Notes: a model not told the origin generated them from the letters alone. A stretch of 64,000 nt of DNA from Stenotrophomonas sp. 704A1 (GCF_030549525.1 NZ_CP130831.1:3125501-3189500), one strand, 5' to 3'. Shown: positions 1 to 9,284, counted from the first letter of the stretch. Numbers and translations: made by a program.

Positions 1-198
1 CCGCTGCCGGTGCTGCGCCAGCTCTGGCGGCTGCTGGGCCAGGCGCCGGCCGCGCTGGACCACGCAGCCGATCGCGATGCACTGCTCGCCGCCGCGCGGC
101 GGGCCTTCGATCCCGGCCTGCTGCCACGCTCGGACATCCTGCTGCCGGCGGGCGCACTTTCCGCGCCGATGTTGCAGAATCCCCCTTCCCCCACCTGA
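1..198 (+). CDS. C-terminal end of an unknown protein (truncated by window edge)
   Basis: An open frame enters from the left edge and stops 18 bp before phbB. The visible 65 residues are rich in Ala, Leu and Arg and contain no motif I recognise. Codon use is GC-rich at third positions, as in a real gene. Its closeness to phbB suggests co-transcription and perhaps a role in polyhydroxyalkanoate or acyl-CoA metabolism, but this is inference from position only. The N-terminus lies outside the window, so the function cannot be assigned. Confidence 0.6.
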   Translation, partial: PLPVLRQLWRLLGQAPAALDHAADRDALLAAARRAFDPGLLPRSDILLPAGALSAPMLQNPPSPT

Positions 199-215
199 TA
201 CCCGGACAGCATTCC

Positions 216-956
216 ATGACATCTCGCGTCGCACTGGTCACCGGCGGAACCGGCGGCATCGGTACCGCCATCTGCCAACGCCTGGCCGACCAGGGCCACC
301 GGGTCGCGACCAATTACCGCGACGAAGCAAAGGCGCGCGCATGGCAGCAGGCCATGACCGGACGGGGCTACCAGGTCGCGATCTTTCCCGGCGACGTCTC
401 CGATCCGGACAGCGCCGAGGCGCTGATCCGGGCCGTCGAGGCCGAACTGGGCCCGGTCGAGATCCTGGTCAACAATGCCGGCATCACCCGCGACACCACC
501 TTCCACCGCATGCGCGCGGAGCAGTGGCACGACGTCATCAACACCAACCTCAATTCGGTGTTCAACGTCACCCGCCCGGTCATCGAAGGCATGCGCCGCC
601 GCGGCTGGGGCCGGGTCATCCAGATCAGCTCGATCAACGGCCTGAAGGGGCAGTACGGGCAGGCCAACTACGCCGCCGCGAAAGCCGGGATGCACGGCTT
701 CACCATCTCGCTGGCCCGCGAGAACGCCGGCTTCGGCATCACCGTCAACACCATCTCGCCCGGCTATGTGGCCACCGACATGGTGATGGCCGTGCCCGAG
801 GACGTGCGCGCCAAGATCATCGCCGACATTCCCACCGGCCGCCTCGGCAAGCCGGAGGAAATCGCCTATGGCGTGTCCTTCCTGGTGGCCGAAGAGGCCT
901 CGTGGATCACCGGCAGCAACCTGGACATCAACGGCGGCCACCACATGGGCTGGTGA
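216..956 (+). CDS. phbB: Acetoacetyl-CoA reductase (PhbB/PhaB-type SDR)
   Basis: 246-residue short-chain dehydrogenase/reductase. The Rossmann glycine motif TGGTGGIG is at residues 9-16, the NNAG motif at 86-89, and the catalytic Ser-Tyr-Lys is seen as S139, Y152 and K156 (YAAAK). Overall sequence resembles PhbB, which reduces acetoacetyl-CoA to (R)-3-hydroxybutyryl-CoA with NADPH in the cytoplasm, the second step of polyhydroxybutyrate synthesis. It follows the upstream fragment by 17 bp and is followed by phaR, a PHA regulator, which supports the assignment over a generic 3-oxoacyl-ACP reductase (FabG), the main alternative. Confidence 0.9.
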   Translation: MTSRVALVTGGTGGIGTAICQRLADQGHRVATNYRDEAKARAWQQAMTGRGYQVAIFPGDVSDPDSAEALIRAVEAELGPVEILVNNAGITRDTTFHRMRAEQWHDVINTNLNSVFNVTRPVIEGMRRRGWGRVIQISSINGLKGQYGQANYAAAKAGMHGFTISLARENAGFGITVNTISPGYVATDMVMAVPEDVRAKIIADIPTGRLGKPEEIAYGVSFLVAEEASWITGSNLDINGGHHMGW

Positions 957-1138
957 GCCGCGCCGCAGGGGCGGGCGAGCATTACCGCTGCCCCTGCCGA
1001 TGGTCATGCTGCGCAGCACGCAACCCCTTGCTGCGCAACATTTTCCCCGCTGAAAGCCAAGCCTGGCGGGGGCTGAGGCGGTTGCAACGGCTGCTGCACT
1101 GCGCCATGCTGCGCGTCTACTGTGACGAGTACCGCTTC

Positions 1139-1678
1139 ATGGCTGCGACCCGCATCATCAAGAAGTATCCGAACCGTCGTCTGTACGACACCGAGATCTC
1201 CAGCTACATCACCATCGAGGACGTGCGCCAGCTGATCCTCGACGGCGAAGACTTCGAAGTGCGCGACGCCAAGAGCGGCGACGACCTCACCCGCTCCGTG
1301 CTGCTGCAGATCATTGCCGACCAGGAGCAGGACGGCGAACCGATGTTGTCCACGCAGCTGCTGAGCCAGTTGATCCGCTTCTACGGTGACTCGCTGCAGG
1401 GCTTCATGGGCAACTACCTGGAGCGCAGCATGCAGGTCTTCCTGGACCAGCAGCAGCAGTTCCGCCAGCAGATGGGCAACCTGCTCGGGCAGACCCCGTG
1501 GGCGATGATGAACCAGCTGACCGAGCGCAACCTGGAGCTGTGGCAGGAGTTCCAGCGCAACATGGGCACCGGCTTCGGCGGCCCACGCCCGGGTGGCACT
1601 GGCACCGGTACCGGGACCGGTACGGCTGGCAAGTCGAACGAGCCAGGCAGCGGCACCGGCGGCAAGACCCGCCGCTGA
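1139..1678 (+). CDS. phaR: Polyhydroxyalkanoate synthesis repressor PhaR
   Basis: 179 residues. The N-terminus (RIIKKYPNRRLYDTE at about residues 5-19) is the signature of the PHB accumulation regulator DNA-binding domain, followed by the PHB_acc region with Gln-rich FLDQQQQFRQQMGN. PhaR family members bind PHA granules and repress phasin and other PHA genes. The C-terminus is low-complexity Gly/Thr (residues about 150-165), encoded by a hexanucleotide repeat. I chose ATG 1139 because family members begin just before the RIIKKYPN block; an in-frame ATG at 1106 lacks a good ribosome site. It lies 182 bp after phbB and is followed by a strong hairpin. Confidence 0.93.
   Translation: MAATRIIKKYPNRRLYDTEISSYITIEDVRQLILDGEDFEVRDAKSGDDLTRSVLLQIIADQEQDGEPMLSTQLLSQLIRFYGDSLQGFMGNYLERSMQVFLDQQQQFRQQMGNLLGQTPWAMMNQLTERNLELWQEFQRNMGTGFGGPRPGGTGTGTGTGTAGKSNEPGSGTGGKTRR
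1595..1624 (+). repeat. Tandem hexanucleotide repeat inside phaR
   Basis: Five consecutive units of the form GGNACN encode alternating Gly-Thr near the C-terminus of PhaR. Units differ at the degenerate positions but keep the GG-AC skeleton. Such a tract can change length by slippage in multiples of six without breaking the frame. Confidence 0.7.
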
Positions 1679-1702
1679 AGCGAGCACGCCGGCAGATGTG
1701 GC

Positions 1703-1727
1703 AACGGCGCGCCCTGGGCGCGCCGTT
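1703..1727. terminator. Convergent hairpin between phaR and the TraB/GumN gene
   Basis: A perfect 11-bp GC-rich stem (arms 1703-1713 and 1717-1727) with a CTG loop lies between two convergent genes. There is no long T tract, so it may stall RNA polymerase weakly or act with Rho, but its position suggests a shared bidirectional terminator. Confidence 0.6.
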
Positions 1728-1760
1728 CCTGTGTCCGGCCCAGCGCTGACGGGCGCCGAT

Positions 1761-2699
1761 CTACTTCCTGCAGCCCTTGCAGACGCGCTCGACCTTGTAG
1801 CCCTTCGCCTTCAGTTTCTCGACCAGGCCATCGCTGCCGAGCAGATGCAGCCCTCCCACCACAACCAGGGTTCCGCCCTGCCCCGCCTGCAGGTACGGCG
1901 CCAGCTTGGGTAGCCAGGCATCGTTGCGGTCGGTGTTGATGCGCTGGTACAGCTGCGGATACTGCTGGCGCATCTCCACGCCCATGCGGTTCCACAGCAG
2001 GCGGTCATCACCACGGCGCCAGGCGTCATGCAGCATCTTCGCCTGTGCATCGCCCTTGCCGGCCTCGTCCAGCGCTTCGGACAGCATCTGCCGCTGCTCC
2101 TGCAGGCTCATGCCATCAAGCAGCGCGATCTGGCTGTTCATGTCCTCCAGCCCCAGCGTCTTCTTGCCGGCCTTCTGCGCCCGCTGCATGAAGTGACGGT
2201 CCAGGCCCAGTTCGGGGTCCAGGCCGAGTTTCTGCATCTGCCCGACGGTGATGGACAGGCCGACGAACCATGCCTTCATGCCCTGCAGCTGCGCCAGCGG
2301 CAATGCGTTCTGGGCCGCGTAGGCCTGCAGCTTCTGCCAGGTCGCCGCGTCCAGGTCACGCTTGAGCTCGCTGCCATCCTTGCGGATGGCGGCCTGCACC
2401 ATCTGGCTGGCCATCTGCGGCGACTCCAGCTCTTCCGGCGTGACTTCGAACACCACGCGCTGCGCGGCATCGAACGCCTGCTCGACCTCGGCCGACAGCG
2501 GGTAGTCCTGCGGCTTGAGCAGATGGAAGGACCCGAGCAGGTACAGGCGGGCATCGCCGGCTCCGCTGACCTTCCACAGCAGTGGCACCGGTGCCTTGCC
2601 GGCGCCGGCCTCGGTCGGGGCGTTGCCCGCGCCGGCCAGCGGAGCGGCCATACAGGCCAGCAGCACGACGGCGCTGCGCAGCAGCCGTTTCATCGACAT
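1761..2699 (-). CDS. TraB/GumN family protein, probably periplasmic
   Basis: 312 residues from ATG 2699. An N-terminal signal peptide (hydrophobic stretch followed by AGAG) is visible. GSFHLL near the start of the mature part and GGLHLLG near the end are the paired conserved motifs of the TraB/PrgY/GumN family, which is thought to resemble metal-dependent proteases; GumN itself was named from the xanthan region. The last residues carry CKGC. The start is set by a purine-rich GGAGAAGG about 6 nt upstream; a TTG at 2705 overlapping the upstream stop is the alternative. The gene directly follows the DUF1684 gene and is probably in the mutL transcript. Substrate unknown. Confidence 0.85.
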   Translation of the reverse strand: MSMKRLLRSAVVLLACMAAPLAGAGNAPTEAGAGKAPVPLLWKVSGAGDARLYLLGSFHLLKPQDYPLSAEVEQAFDAAQRVVFEVTPEELESPQMASQMVQAAIRKDGSELKRDLDAATWQKLQAYAAQNALPLAQLQGMKAWFVGLSITVGQMQKLGLDPELGLDRHFMQRAQKAGKKTLGLEDMNSQIALLDGMSLQEQRQMLSEALDEAGKGDAQAKMLHDAWRRGDDRLLWNRMGVEMRQQYPQLYQRINTDRNDAWLPKLAPYLQAGQGGTLVVVGGLHLLGSDGLVEKLKAKGYKVERVCKGCRK

Positions 2700-2701
2700 G
2701 G

Positions 2702-3631
2702 TCAACCTTCTCCTTCAGGCAGGTGGTAGGCCTTCTCACCGGCTTCCACGCGCAGGTCCAGGCGGTTTTCCGGTGGTGCCAGCGGGCACGTGGCGTATGC
2801 GGTGAACGCGCACGGCGGATTGGTGGCGTGGTTGAAATCGATCCGTACATGGCCATCGGCCGTGGGCGCATCGGTATCCAGGTAGCGCCCGGCGGGATAG
2901 CTGCCATGGCCGCTGGTACGGTCGGCGAAGATCAGGAACAGCGGCTGGCCCGGCTCGCCGATCGCCTCGAGCCGCCAGCTGCGGCCATCGCGGTCGAATT
3001 CGACGGCACCGGCATTAGGCATCTCGGTGGTCAATCCGGTGATGTCCACGATCGGCAATGTCTTGCCCGGCGGATGCGCGATGAACCGGGCCTGCAGCTG
3101 CCAGCCGGGGCCGCCCGGCCAGTACTGCAGGCCGGCGAAATCGCGGCGCGCGGGTGCGTCGGCATGCTTGACCCGCAGCGCATCGCGCGGGCCGCGGCGG
3201 ATCAGGCTGAGCTGGCCCTTGCCGCCGTCGAAGGCGAGCAGGGTCGGCTGCGGATCCTTGTCGGTCTGCATGCGCACGCGCCCACGCACCGGCACGCCCT
3301 CCAGGGTCACATCGGCGCCGGATTCGGGCGTGAACCACCACTGGTCCCCGTCGCGGCGCATCAGGCCGAGCTTGCCCGGGCCGACCGCCAGGCGGATGCC
3401 GCTGGTGGCGGCGCTGCCGACGAAGTGCGAGCGGTTCTGCAGCCAGTGCAGGCCGACCAGGGCCGTCCAGCCATCGGGGCGGGTCAGATCCTGGTAGCGC
3501 GCTACCCGCCACTGCTGCTGTTGCGCGGCAAACGCCGGATCCTCAACCGCCACCGGCGCCGGCGTCGGCGCCTGGCTGCAGCCTGCCAGCCACAGCACAG
3601 CCAGCAGGCCGCCCATTCCCCAACGTCGCAT
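2702..3631 (-). CDS. DUF1684 lipoprotein
   Basis: 309 residues. The N-terminus has a short basic region, a hydrophobic stretch and a lipobox ending LAGC (Cys18), so the product is predicted to be a lipoprotein. The rest matches the DUF1684 family: a WRVARYQDLTRPDGW block, a GLHWL motif, and the late blocks LFLIFADRTSGHGSYPAGRYL and a Phe-Asn-Pro-Pro-Cys-Ala-Phe region. The family has no established reaction. The open frame extends further upstream into mutL, but the lipoprotein signal fixes the start at 3631, 26 bp after mutL. It ends 2 bp from the TraB/GumN start, suggesting one operon. Confidence 0.85.
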   Translation of the reverse strand: MRRWGMGGLLAVLWLAGCSQAPTPAPVAVEDPAFAAQQQQWRVARYQDLTRPDGWTALVGLHWLQNRSHFVGSAATSGIRLAVGPGKLGLMRRDGDQWWFTPESGADVTLEGVPVRGRVRMQTDKDPQPTLLAFDGGKGQLSLIRRGPRDALRVKHADAPARRDFAGLQYWPGGPGWQLQARFIAHPPGKTLPIVDITGLTTEMPNAGAVEFDRDGRSWRLEAIGEPGQPLFLIFADRTSGHGSYPAGRYLDTDAPTADGHVRIDFNHATNPPCAFTAYATCPLAPPENRLDLRVEAGEKAYHLPEGEG

Positions 3632-3657
3632 CGGTGCTCCCCTCAATGTCGCGCGGC

Positions 3658-5565
3658 TCAACGGCCGCGCAGGAACCAGCGGTCGATCTCCGCCAGCGAA
3701 AAACGGGCCCAGGTCGGCCGGCCGTGGTTGCACTGGCCGGACCGCTCGGTGATTTCCATGTCGCGCAGCAGTGCGTTCATTTCCGGCACCGTCAGGCGCC
3801 GGTTCGCACGCACCGCTCCGTGACAGGCCATGGTCGACAGTAGTTCATCGCGCGCCGTGGCGATACGACGGCTCTGCCCATGCTCGCGCAGGTCGGTGAG
3901 CACGTCGCGCAGCAGGCCCTCGGGTTCGGCATGGGCAAGCAACGCGGGAATGCTGCGCACGTGCAGTGCGCCGGGGCCCGCGCGGGTGACTTCGAAGCCG
4001 AGTGCGGCCAGCGTCTCGGCCTCGATCTCGGCGGTATCGGCCTCGCGCTCCCCCACCGCCAGGGTGATCGGCACCAGCAGGGGCTGCGACTGCAGGCCGA
4101 TGCCATCGTGGGCGTTCTTCAACCGCTCGTAGCCGATGCGCTCGTGCGCGGCGTGCATGTCGACCACGATCAGGCCTTCGGCATTCTCGGCCAGGATGTA
4201 GATGCCATGCAGCTGTGCGACGGCGTAGCCCAGCGGCGGCACGCCGGCGTCGGCGCGGGTGACCGGCAAGCCGTTCTCCATCGGCATCGGCGGCAGCGCC
4301 GCCGCGCGCTCGGCCCCCGCCGGCGTGGCGTACAGCGCCGCGTAGGCAGCGGGCGCATCGGCCACCTGCAGGCCCAGCGGCTGCTGCGGACGCCAGCCGG
4401 AGAAGCCAGCGCTGCCGCCGGCGCCCGCACCCGGTGCCGGACCGCGTACGTAGCCGAAGCTGGACGCGCCCGCGCCCGCGCCGGGAGCCGCTGCCGCACT
4501 ACCGGCTTCGGCCGGATGCGCGGCTGCCGCGCCGATATCCTGCGCGCTCATGCCGGCACGGGTATCGGCCAGCGCATCCTTCAGCGTGCGGTAGACGAAG
4601 TCATGCACCAGCCGCGAATCGCGGAAGCGCACTTCGTGCTTGGCCGGGTGGACGTTCACATCGACCCGCGTCGGGTCCAGCTCAAGGAACAGCACGTAGG
4701 CCGGCTGCCGCCCGTGGTACAGCACATCGCCGTAGGCCATCTTCACTGCATGGGCGACGCTGCGGTCGCGCACCGAACGGCCGTTGACGTACAGGTACTG
4801 CTGGTCGGCGCTGGCGCGCGAATAGTGCGGCTGCGCGATCCAGCCATGCAGGCGCAGGCCGGCACCGCTGTGGTCCACGCGCACTGCCTGGCTGGCGAAG
4901 TCCTCGCCCAGGGTCTCGGCCAGGCGCACATCCGAATACAGGTCACCGGGCTTGTAACGGCGCGAGGCCTTGCCGTTGTGGGAAACGCGAAGTTCCACAT
5001 CGGGGCGGGCCAGCGCCAGCGAACGCAGCCATTCCTCGATGTGGCCCAGCTCGGTGCGCTCGGCGCGCAGGAACTTGCGCCGCGCCGGCACGTTGTAGAA
5101 CAGTTCGCGCACCTCCACCGTGGTGCCCGGCGCATGCGCGCGCGGTGTCACCTCGCCGATCTTGCCGCCTTCGATCTGCAGCGCGGAGCCGTGCTCGTCA
5201 TGCGCGCGCCGCGATGCCAGGGTGAATCGGCTCACCGATGCGATCGACGGCAGCGCTTCGCCACGGAACCCGAGGGTGGCCACCGCTTCCAGTTCGTCCA
5301 GGTTGGCGATCTTGCTGGTCGCATGCCGCGACACCGCCAGCGGCAACTGCTCCGGTGCGATGCCGCTGCCGTTGTCACGGATGCGGATCAGGCGCACGCC
5401 GCCTTCTTCCAGATCGATATCGACCCGGCTGGCGCCAGCGTCGATGGCATTCTCGACCAGCTCCTTGACCACCGATGCCGGCCGCTCGACCACTTCACCG
5501 GCGGCGATCTGGTTGATCAGGATTTCCGGCAGCGACCGGATCGGGCGTGGATCGGGCACGGTCAT
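3658..5565 (-). CDS. mutL: DNA mismatch repair protein MutL
   Basis: 635 residues. The GHKL ATPase domain is clear: [12 protein letters not shown] (E35 the expected general base, N39 the Mg ligand), DNGSGI at about 64-69 and TLGFRGEAL at about 98-105. A poorly conserved Ala/Gly/Pro linker occupies about residues 345-430, and the C-terminal dimerisation domain follows. It contains [12 protein letters not shown], which fits the D-x-H-A-x2-E-x4-E nuclease motif found in MutL of species lacking MutH. MutL couples mismatch recognition by MutS to strand removal. Start ATG 5565 begins MTVPDPRPI just before the conserved [16 protein letters not shown]. It lies 97 bp after amiC in the nnrD-tsaE-amiC-mutL cluster, a common order. 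Confidence 0.97.
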   Translation of the reverse strand: MTVPDPRPIRSLPEILINQIAAGEVVERPASVVKELVENAIDAGASRVDIDLEEGGVRLIRIRDNGSGIAPEQLPLAVSRHATSKIANLDELEAVATLGFRGEALPSIASVSRFTLASRRAHDEHGSALQIEGGKIGEVTPRAHAPGTTVEVRELFYNVPARRKFLRAERTELGHIEEWLRSLALARPDVELRVSHNGKASRRYKPGDLYSDVRLAETLGEDFASQAVRVDHSGAGLRLHGWIAQPHYSRASADQQYLYVNGRSVRDRSVAHAVKMAYGDVLYHGRQPAYVLFLELDPTRVDVNVHPAKHEVRFRDSRLVHDFVYRTLKDALADTRAGMSAQDIGAAAAHPAEAGSAAAAPGAGAGASSFGYVRGPAPGAGAGGSAGFSGWRPQQPLGLQVADAPAAYAALYATPAGAERAAALPPMPMENGLPVTRADAGVPPLGYAVAQLHGIYILAENAEGLIVVDMHAAHERIGYERLKNAHDGIGLQSQPLLVPITLAVGEREADTAEIEAETLAALGFEVTRAGPGALHVRSIPALLAHAEPEGLLRDVLTDLREHGQSRRIATARDELLSTMACHGAVRANRRLTVPEMNALLRDMEITERSGQCNHGRPTWARFSLAEIDRWFLRGR

Positions 5566-5617
5566 GGGGCGGGAGGGGCAGCAGGCTTCATGGGGTGATG
5601 ATAGCGGAGCTGCACTT

Positions 5618-5641
5618 CCACCGGGCATGGCCCGGCGCTAC
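5618..5641 (-). repeat. GTAG-type short palindrome (SMAG-like)
   Basis: On the minus strand this reads GTAG followed by a GCCGGGC/GCCCGG(T) hairpin with an ATG-type loop. The form matches the GTAG palindromes (SMAG family) known to be abundant in S. maltophilia. It lies between amiC and mutL. Confidence 0.7.
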
Positions 5642-5645
5642 CGCA

Positions 5646-5664
5646 ACCCGCCGTCGGCGGGTTA
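5646..5664. terminator. Hairpin at the end of amiC
   Basis: AACCCGCC/GGCGGGTT forms an 8-bp stem with a GTC loop that overlaps the amiC stop codon. No T tract follows on the minus strand, so any terminator function is uncertain; it may protect the 3' end. Confidence 0.35.
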
Positions 5665-7215
5665 CTTGCTGCCGCCGGCGACGGTGCTGGCGGCGTCGAT
5701 CTCGGCCTGCGCGCGTGCCGCGTACAGGGTGCCCGGCGGAGGCTGGCGGCTGAAGAACGTGTGCACGCCATCGAGCACGGCGCCGGCCACCTTGCGCTGG
5801 TAGGCGGGATCGGTCAGGCGGCGCTCTTCGTCCGGGTTGGAGATGAACGCGGTTTCCACCAGCATCGCCGGCATGTCCGAGGTGCGCAGCACCGCGAAGT
5901 TGGCGCGCTCGATGTTCGGCTTGTGGTTGTTGCCGATCCGCTTCAGGCCGCCCAGCACGTGCCCGGCTGCATCTTCGGAAGACTTCATGTAGCCGCTCTG
6001 TGCCAGATCCAGCAGCACATTGGCCAGCGTTCCCTCGGTCTGCTGCAGGCGCACGCCACCGACCAGGTCGGCCGCGTTTTCCTTGTCGGCCAGCCAACGC
6101 GCGCGCTGCGACGAAGCGCCCTTGGTCGACAGCACGTACACCGACGAACCGGTGGCCGAGCGGTTCTCGGCGGCATCGGCGTGGATCGAAATGAAGATGT
6201 CGGCCTTGTTCGCGCGCGCCTTCTGCGCACGCATCGGCAGCGGGATGAACACATCGCTGTCGCGGGTCAGGAAGGCCTTCAGGCCCGGCGTGGCATTGAC
6301 CTGGCGCGCCAGTTCACGGGCCACTGCCAGGGTGACGTCCTTCTCGCGCTTGCCGGTCGGGCCGATCGCACCCGGATCCTGGCCGCCGTGCCCGGGATCG
6401 ATAGCCACCACCAGATGGCGCATGCCCGGTTGCATGCGGATGCGCGACGCATCGCTGGGCATGGTCGGGCGCGGAGGCTCGGACGTCACCGCAGGCGTGG
6501 GTGCCGGGCGCGGCGGCGTGGTCACCACTGCGGTGGTCGGCTGTCCCGCCAGGATCGCTGCCGGCGATGAGGTGGGCGTGCTGCTGGCGGTGGTGGCGGC
6601 TGCCGCCACCTGCACCGGCGCGGTGCTCGGCGCCGGTGTCGGCGATGCCGGCGCCGCGGCGCTGGCGCTGGCCTGCTGCTGCACCTGCGCGGTCAACAAG
6701 GCCGTGGCGCGCGCGGCATCGCCGCGGGCCTGCGCGCTGTCCGCTGCGGTCGAGCCGGCCGCCGCAGCAGTTGCCGGCGGCGCCGGGGCCGGCGCGGGTC
6801 GGCTGGCGGCCACCGCAGCACCATCACCGGGCCACTCGATCACCAGCTTGGATTCGTTGCCCTCGCGCTGCATCTGGGGGCGGAACGGTGCAACCGATTC
6901 GGCAAGGTCGAACACCACGCGGAACGTGCCCGGCACCGGCTGCCCGGTGCGCACGGCCGTGACCACGCCCTGCGGCGCGGGCATCTTCAGGTTGCGCACG
7001 GCGCTGGAATCGGGGAAATCGACCACCAGCCGGTTGGGGCCGGCCAGTGACAGGGTCTTGTAACCGCCGCTGCCCACCAGCGCGATCTCGGCGCGGGTGC
7101 CGGTGGCACCGGTGTTCAGCACCACCTGGCGGACCTCACCGGCCCACGCACTCAGGCTCGCCAGACACAGTCCGACGGTGGTGCAGATGGCGATGAGACG
7201 GTTCCCCGGGCGCAT
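5662..7215 (-). CDS. amiC: N-acetylmuramoyl-L-alanine amidase (AmiC-type)
   Basis: 517 residues. Signal peptide at residues 1-25 (ends AWAG), an AMIN domain at about 27-125 (targets the septal wall), a long Ala/Pro/Thr-rich linker at about 145-255, then the Amidase_3 zinc catalytic domain. The domain shows DPGHGGQDPG (zinc His), SIHADA (zinc His) and LVETAFISN (catalytic Glu). Family members cleave the amide bond between MurNAc and the stem peptide in the periplasm to split daughter cells. It lies between tsaE and mutL. The linker is unusually long and low-complexity. E. coli AmiA/B/C cannot be separated reliably, so the letter is tentative. Confidence 0.92.
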   Translation of the reverse strand: MRPGNRLIAICTTVGLCLASLSAWAGEVRQVVLNTGATGTRAEIALVGSGGYKTLSLAGPNRLVVDFPDSSAVRNLKMPAPQGVVTAVRTGQPVPGTFRVVFDLAESVAPFRPQMQREGNESKLVIEWPGDGAAVAASRPAPAPAPPATAAAAGSTAADSAQARGDAARATALLTAQVQQQASASAAAPASPTPAPSTAPVQVAAAATTASSTPTSSPAAILAGQPTTAVVTTPPRPAPTPAVTSEPPRPTMPSDASRIRMQPGMRHLVVAIDPGHGGQDPGAIGPTGKREKDVTLAVARELARQVNATPGLKAFLTRDSDVFIPLPMRAQKARANKADIFISIHADAAENRSATGSSVYVLSTKGASSQRARWLADKENAADLVGGVRLQQTEGTLANVLLDLAQSGYMKSSEDAAGHVLGGLKRIGNNHKPNIERANFAVLRTSDMPAMLVETAFISNPDEERRLTDPAYQRKVAGAVLDGVHTFFSRQPPPGTLYAARAQAEIDAASTVAGGSK

Positions 7216-7297
7216 GGCTCAGGATTCAATCACCGCGCTGAACGGAATGCAATACCTTTTTCCTTAATAATCCGTAACCTGCCGATCTTTGTTCTCG

Positions 7298-7780
7298 TCA
7301 GCCGACAGAAATGGCCTGCAAGTCGCCCCCATCGGGCAGCCGCTCCAGCCATTCACGCCCAGCGTCGCTAAGGCTGCTGAGACGGGCACGCCGTCCCTGC
7401 CCTTCGATCTCCAGCGCCACCACCAGATCGGTCGGCGGCAACGCGCCGGCGCCGCGTTCGGGCCATTCGACCAGCCACAGCACCGCGCTGCCCTCGTCCA
7501 GGCCGAGGAAATCCAGCTCGCCGGCCTGGCCGATCCGGTACAGGTCCAGGTGCCACGCCTCGCCACCACTGGCCAGCGGATAGCGTTCAACCAGCGTGTA
7601 GGTCGGGCTGCGGATCGCGCCCTGCACCCCCAGCGCCCGCAGCAGCGCACGGGCGGTGGTCGACTTGCCGGCTCCCAGATCCCCCCGCAGTTCAACCAGC
7701 GCCTGCGCTGGACGGGTTGCCGCCAGCCACTGCCCCAGCAGTTCGGTCGCTTCGCTGTCGGCCAGGAAAAAATCAGTCAT
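7298..7780 (-). CDS. tsaE: tRNA threonylcarbamoyladenosine synthesis ATPase TsaE
   Basis: 160 residues. The Walker A motif GDLGAGKST is at about residues 33-41, and SPTYTLVERY and HLDLYR follow, both TsaE family signatures. TsaE is the ATPase partner of TsaB and TsaD in making t6A37 on tRNAs that read ANN codons. Start ATG 7780 overlaps the nnrD stop by 4 bp (ATGA), indicating translational coupling; an ATG nine bases upstream is the alternative. amiC follows after 82 bp. Confidence 0.95.
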   Translation of the reverse strand: MTDFFLADSEATELLGQWLAATRPAQALVELRGDLGAGKSTTARALLRALGVQGAIRSPTYTLVERYPLASGGEAWHLDLYRIGQAGELDFLGLDEGSAVLWLVEWPERGAGALPPTDLVVALEIEGQGRRARLSSLSDAGREWLERLPDGGDLQAISVG

Positions 7781-9261
7781 CGGGAACATTCCGGGTTGGC
7801 CAGTCGCCGCAGTGGCGCCAGCAGATCAGTGGGAAGCAGGCCACGCGCGCCGTCGAGGGCAGCGACATCGCCAGCCAGCGCATGCAACAGCGCGCCACAC
7901 GCGGCGGCATCGAAGGCATCCAGGTCCTGCGCGCGCAGGCTGGCGATGATGCCGGTGAGCAGGTCGCCCATGCCACCCACCGCCATGCCGGGGTTGCCGG
8001 CGGCAATCAGGCGCGGGGTGCGACCGGGGGCCGCGACGATGCTGCCAGCGCCCTTCAGCACTACCACGGCGTGGTAGCGCTCGGCCAGCGCCTGGGCGCA
8101 GCGGTAGCGATCGGCCTGGATCTCGGCCGTGGTGCATTCCAGCAGGCGCGCGGCCTCACCCGGGTGCGGGGTAAGGATGGCATCGGGCAGCGCGCGTGGG
8201 TCGCGGGCCAGCAGGTTCAGCGCATCGGCATCGAGCACCAGCGGCTTGCCACAGGCCAGCACGCGCGCGAACAGGGCACGCGCCCAGTCGTCCTGGCCCA
8301 GGCCAGGCCCGATCGCCACGACCTTGGCCTTTTCAAGCAGGCCGGGCAGCGCATCGCCGTCTTCCAGCGCATGCACCATGGCCTCCGGCAGGCGCGCCAG
8401 CAGCGGGCCGACATGGTCGCCGCGGGTGCCGATGCTGAGCAGTCCGGCACCGGCGCGCAGGCCCGCCTCGGCAGCCAGGGCGATGGCCCCACCGCTGCCG
8501 TGATTGCCGCCCACGCACAGCACATGGCCGGATTCGCCCTTGTGGGTATTGGCGCGGCGCGGCTTCAGCAATGCCGGCAAGCGCGCGCCGGTCCAATGCT
8601 CGGCCGCTGCCGAAACGCCTTGCCACGCCGCCTTGGGCAGCTGCAGCGCGGCCAGCGCGGGTTCGCCTGCGTGCTCCAGCGCGTCGCCGGTGTACAGGCC
8701 GCGGTGCGGCACGATGAACTGCAGCGTCAGCGCTGCGCGCACCGCGACGCCCGGCACCGTGCCACGGTCGGCGTCGACGCCGCTGGGCACATCCAGTGCG
8801 AATACCGGTGCGTCCTGTGCGTTCAGTGCTTCGATCACGGCCTGTGCTGCACCTTCCGGCGCCCGGTCGAAACCCAGCCCGAACAGGCCATCCACCCAGA
8901 TATCGGCCGCGGGCAGCGTTCCGCCGAATTCCGCCAGGGTTCCCCCGACGGACTTGAACTCCGATGCTGCCCGTTGCGCCAACGCGGTGGCTGGCGGTTT
9001 GCCCGGCGGGCTCAGCGCCGTCACCCGGCGCCCGGCCAGCAGCGCATGACGCGCCAGCACCAGGCCGTCGCCACCGTTATTGCCGCTGCCCACCACCACG
9101 CCCACATTCAGTGCCTGCGGCCAGTGCCGCAGCAGGCGCTGCCAGGCGGCCAGCCCGGCCTGGGCCATCAGCTCCCAGCCACCATCGCCCGCCAGCGCCG
9201 AGGCCTGGGCATCCAGCGCACGCGCAGCAGCAGAATCGAACAGATCGGCGAGGTTGGCCAT
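7777..9261 (-). CDS. nnrD: Bifunctional NAD(P)H-hydrate epimerase/dehydratase
   Basis: 494 residues, two fused repair enzymes. The N-terminal YjeF_N epimerase has GNNGGDGLVLARHAL at about 59-73. The C-terminal ADP/ATP-dependent dehydratase has VLDADALNLLA, LTPHPGEAARL and GNPGMAVGGMGDLLTG. Together they convert damaged S- and R-NADHX/NADPHX back to NAD(P)H. Length is typical of the fusion. First gene of the minus-strand nnrD-tsaE-amiC-mutL group, and divergent from queG across only 23 bp. Confidence 0.95.
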   Translation of the reverse strand: MANLADLFDSAAARALDAQASALAGDGGWELMAQAGLAAWQRLLRHWPQALNVGVVVGSGNNGGDGLVLARHALLAGRRVTALSPPGKPPATALAQRAASEFKSVGGTLAEFGGTLPAADIWVDGLFGLGFDRAPEGAAQAVIEALNAQDAPVFALDVPSGVDADRGTVPGVAVRAALTLQFIVPHRGLYTGDALEHAGEPALAALQLPKAAWQGVSAAAEHWTGARLPALLKPRRANTHKGESGHVLCVGGNHGSGGAIALAAEAGLRAGAGLLSIGTRGDHVGPLLARLPEAMVHALEDGDALPGLLEKAKVVAIGPGLGQDDWARALFARVLACGKPLVLDADALNLLARDPRALPDAILTPHPGEAARLLECTTAEIQADRYRCAQALAERYHAVVVLKGAGSIVAAPGRTPRLIAAGNPGMAVGGMGDLLTGIIASLRAQDLDAFDAAACGALLHALAGDVAALDGARGLLPTDLLAPLRRLANPECSR

Positions 9262-9271
9262 GCAGGGATTT

Positions 9272-9277
9272 TATACT
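9272..9277 (+). promoter_or_regulatory. Candidate -10 box for queG (possibly leaderless)
   Basis: TATACT lies 7 bp before the queG ATG, so initiation at the usual distance would fall at or next to the start codon. No Shine-Dalgarno sequence is visible and the -35 region is weak. Confidence 0.4.
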
Positions 9278-9284
9278 GGTGCGC

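Noticed and set aside
77..1138. Long open frame running through phbB and into phaR
   Set aside because: Its upstream part is Arg/His/Pro-rich shadow sequence in another frame of phbB; only the 1139-1678 part has homology (PhaR).
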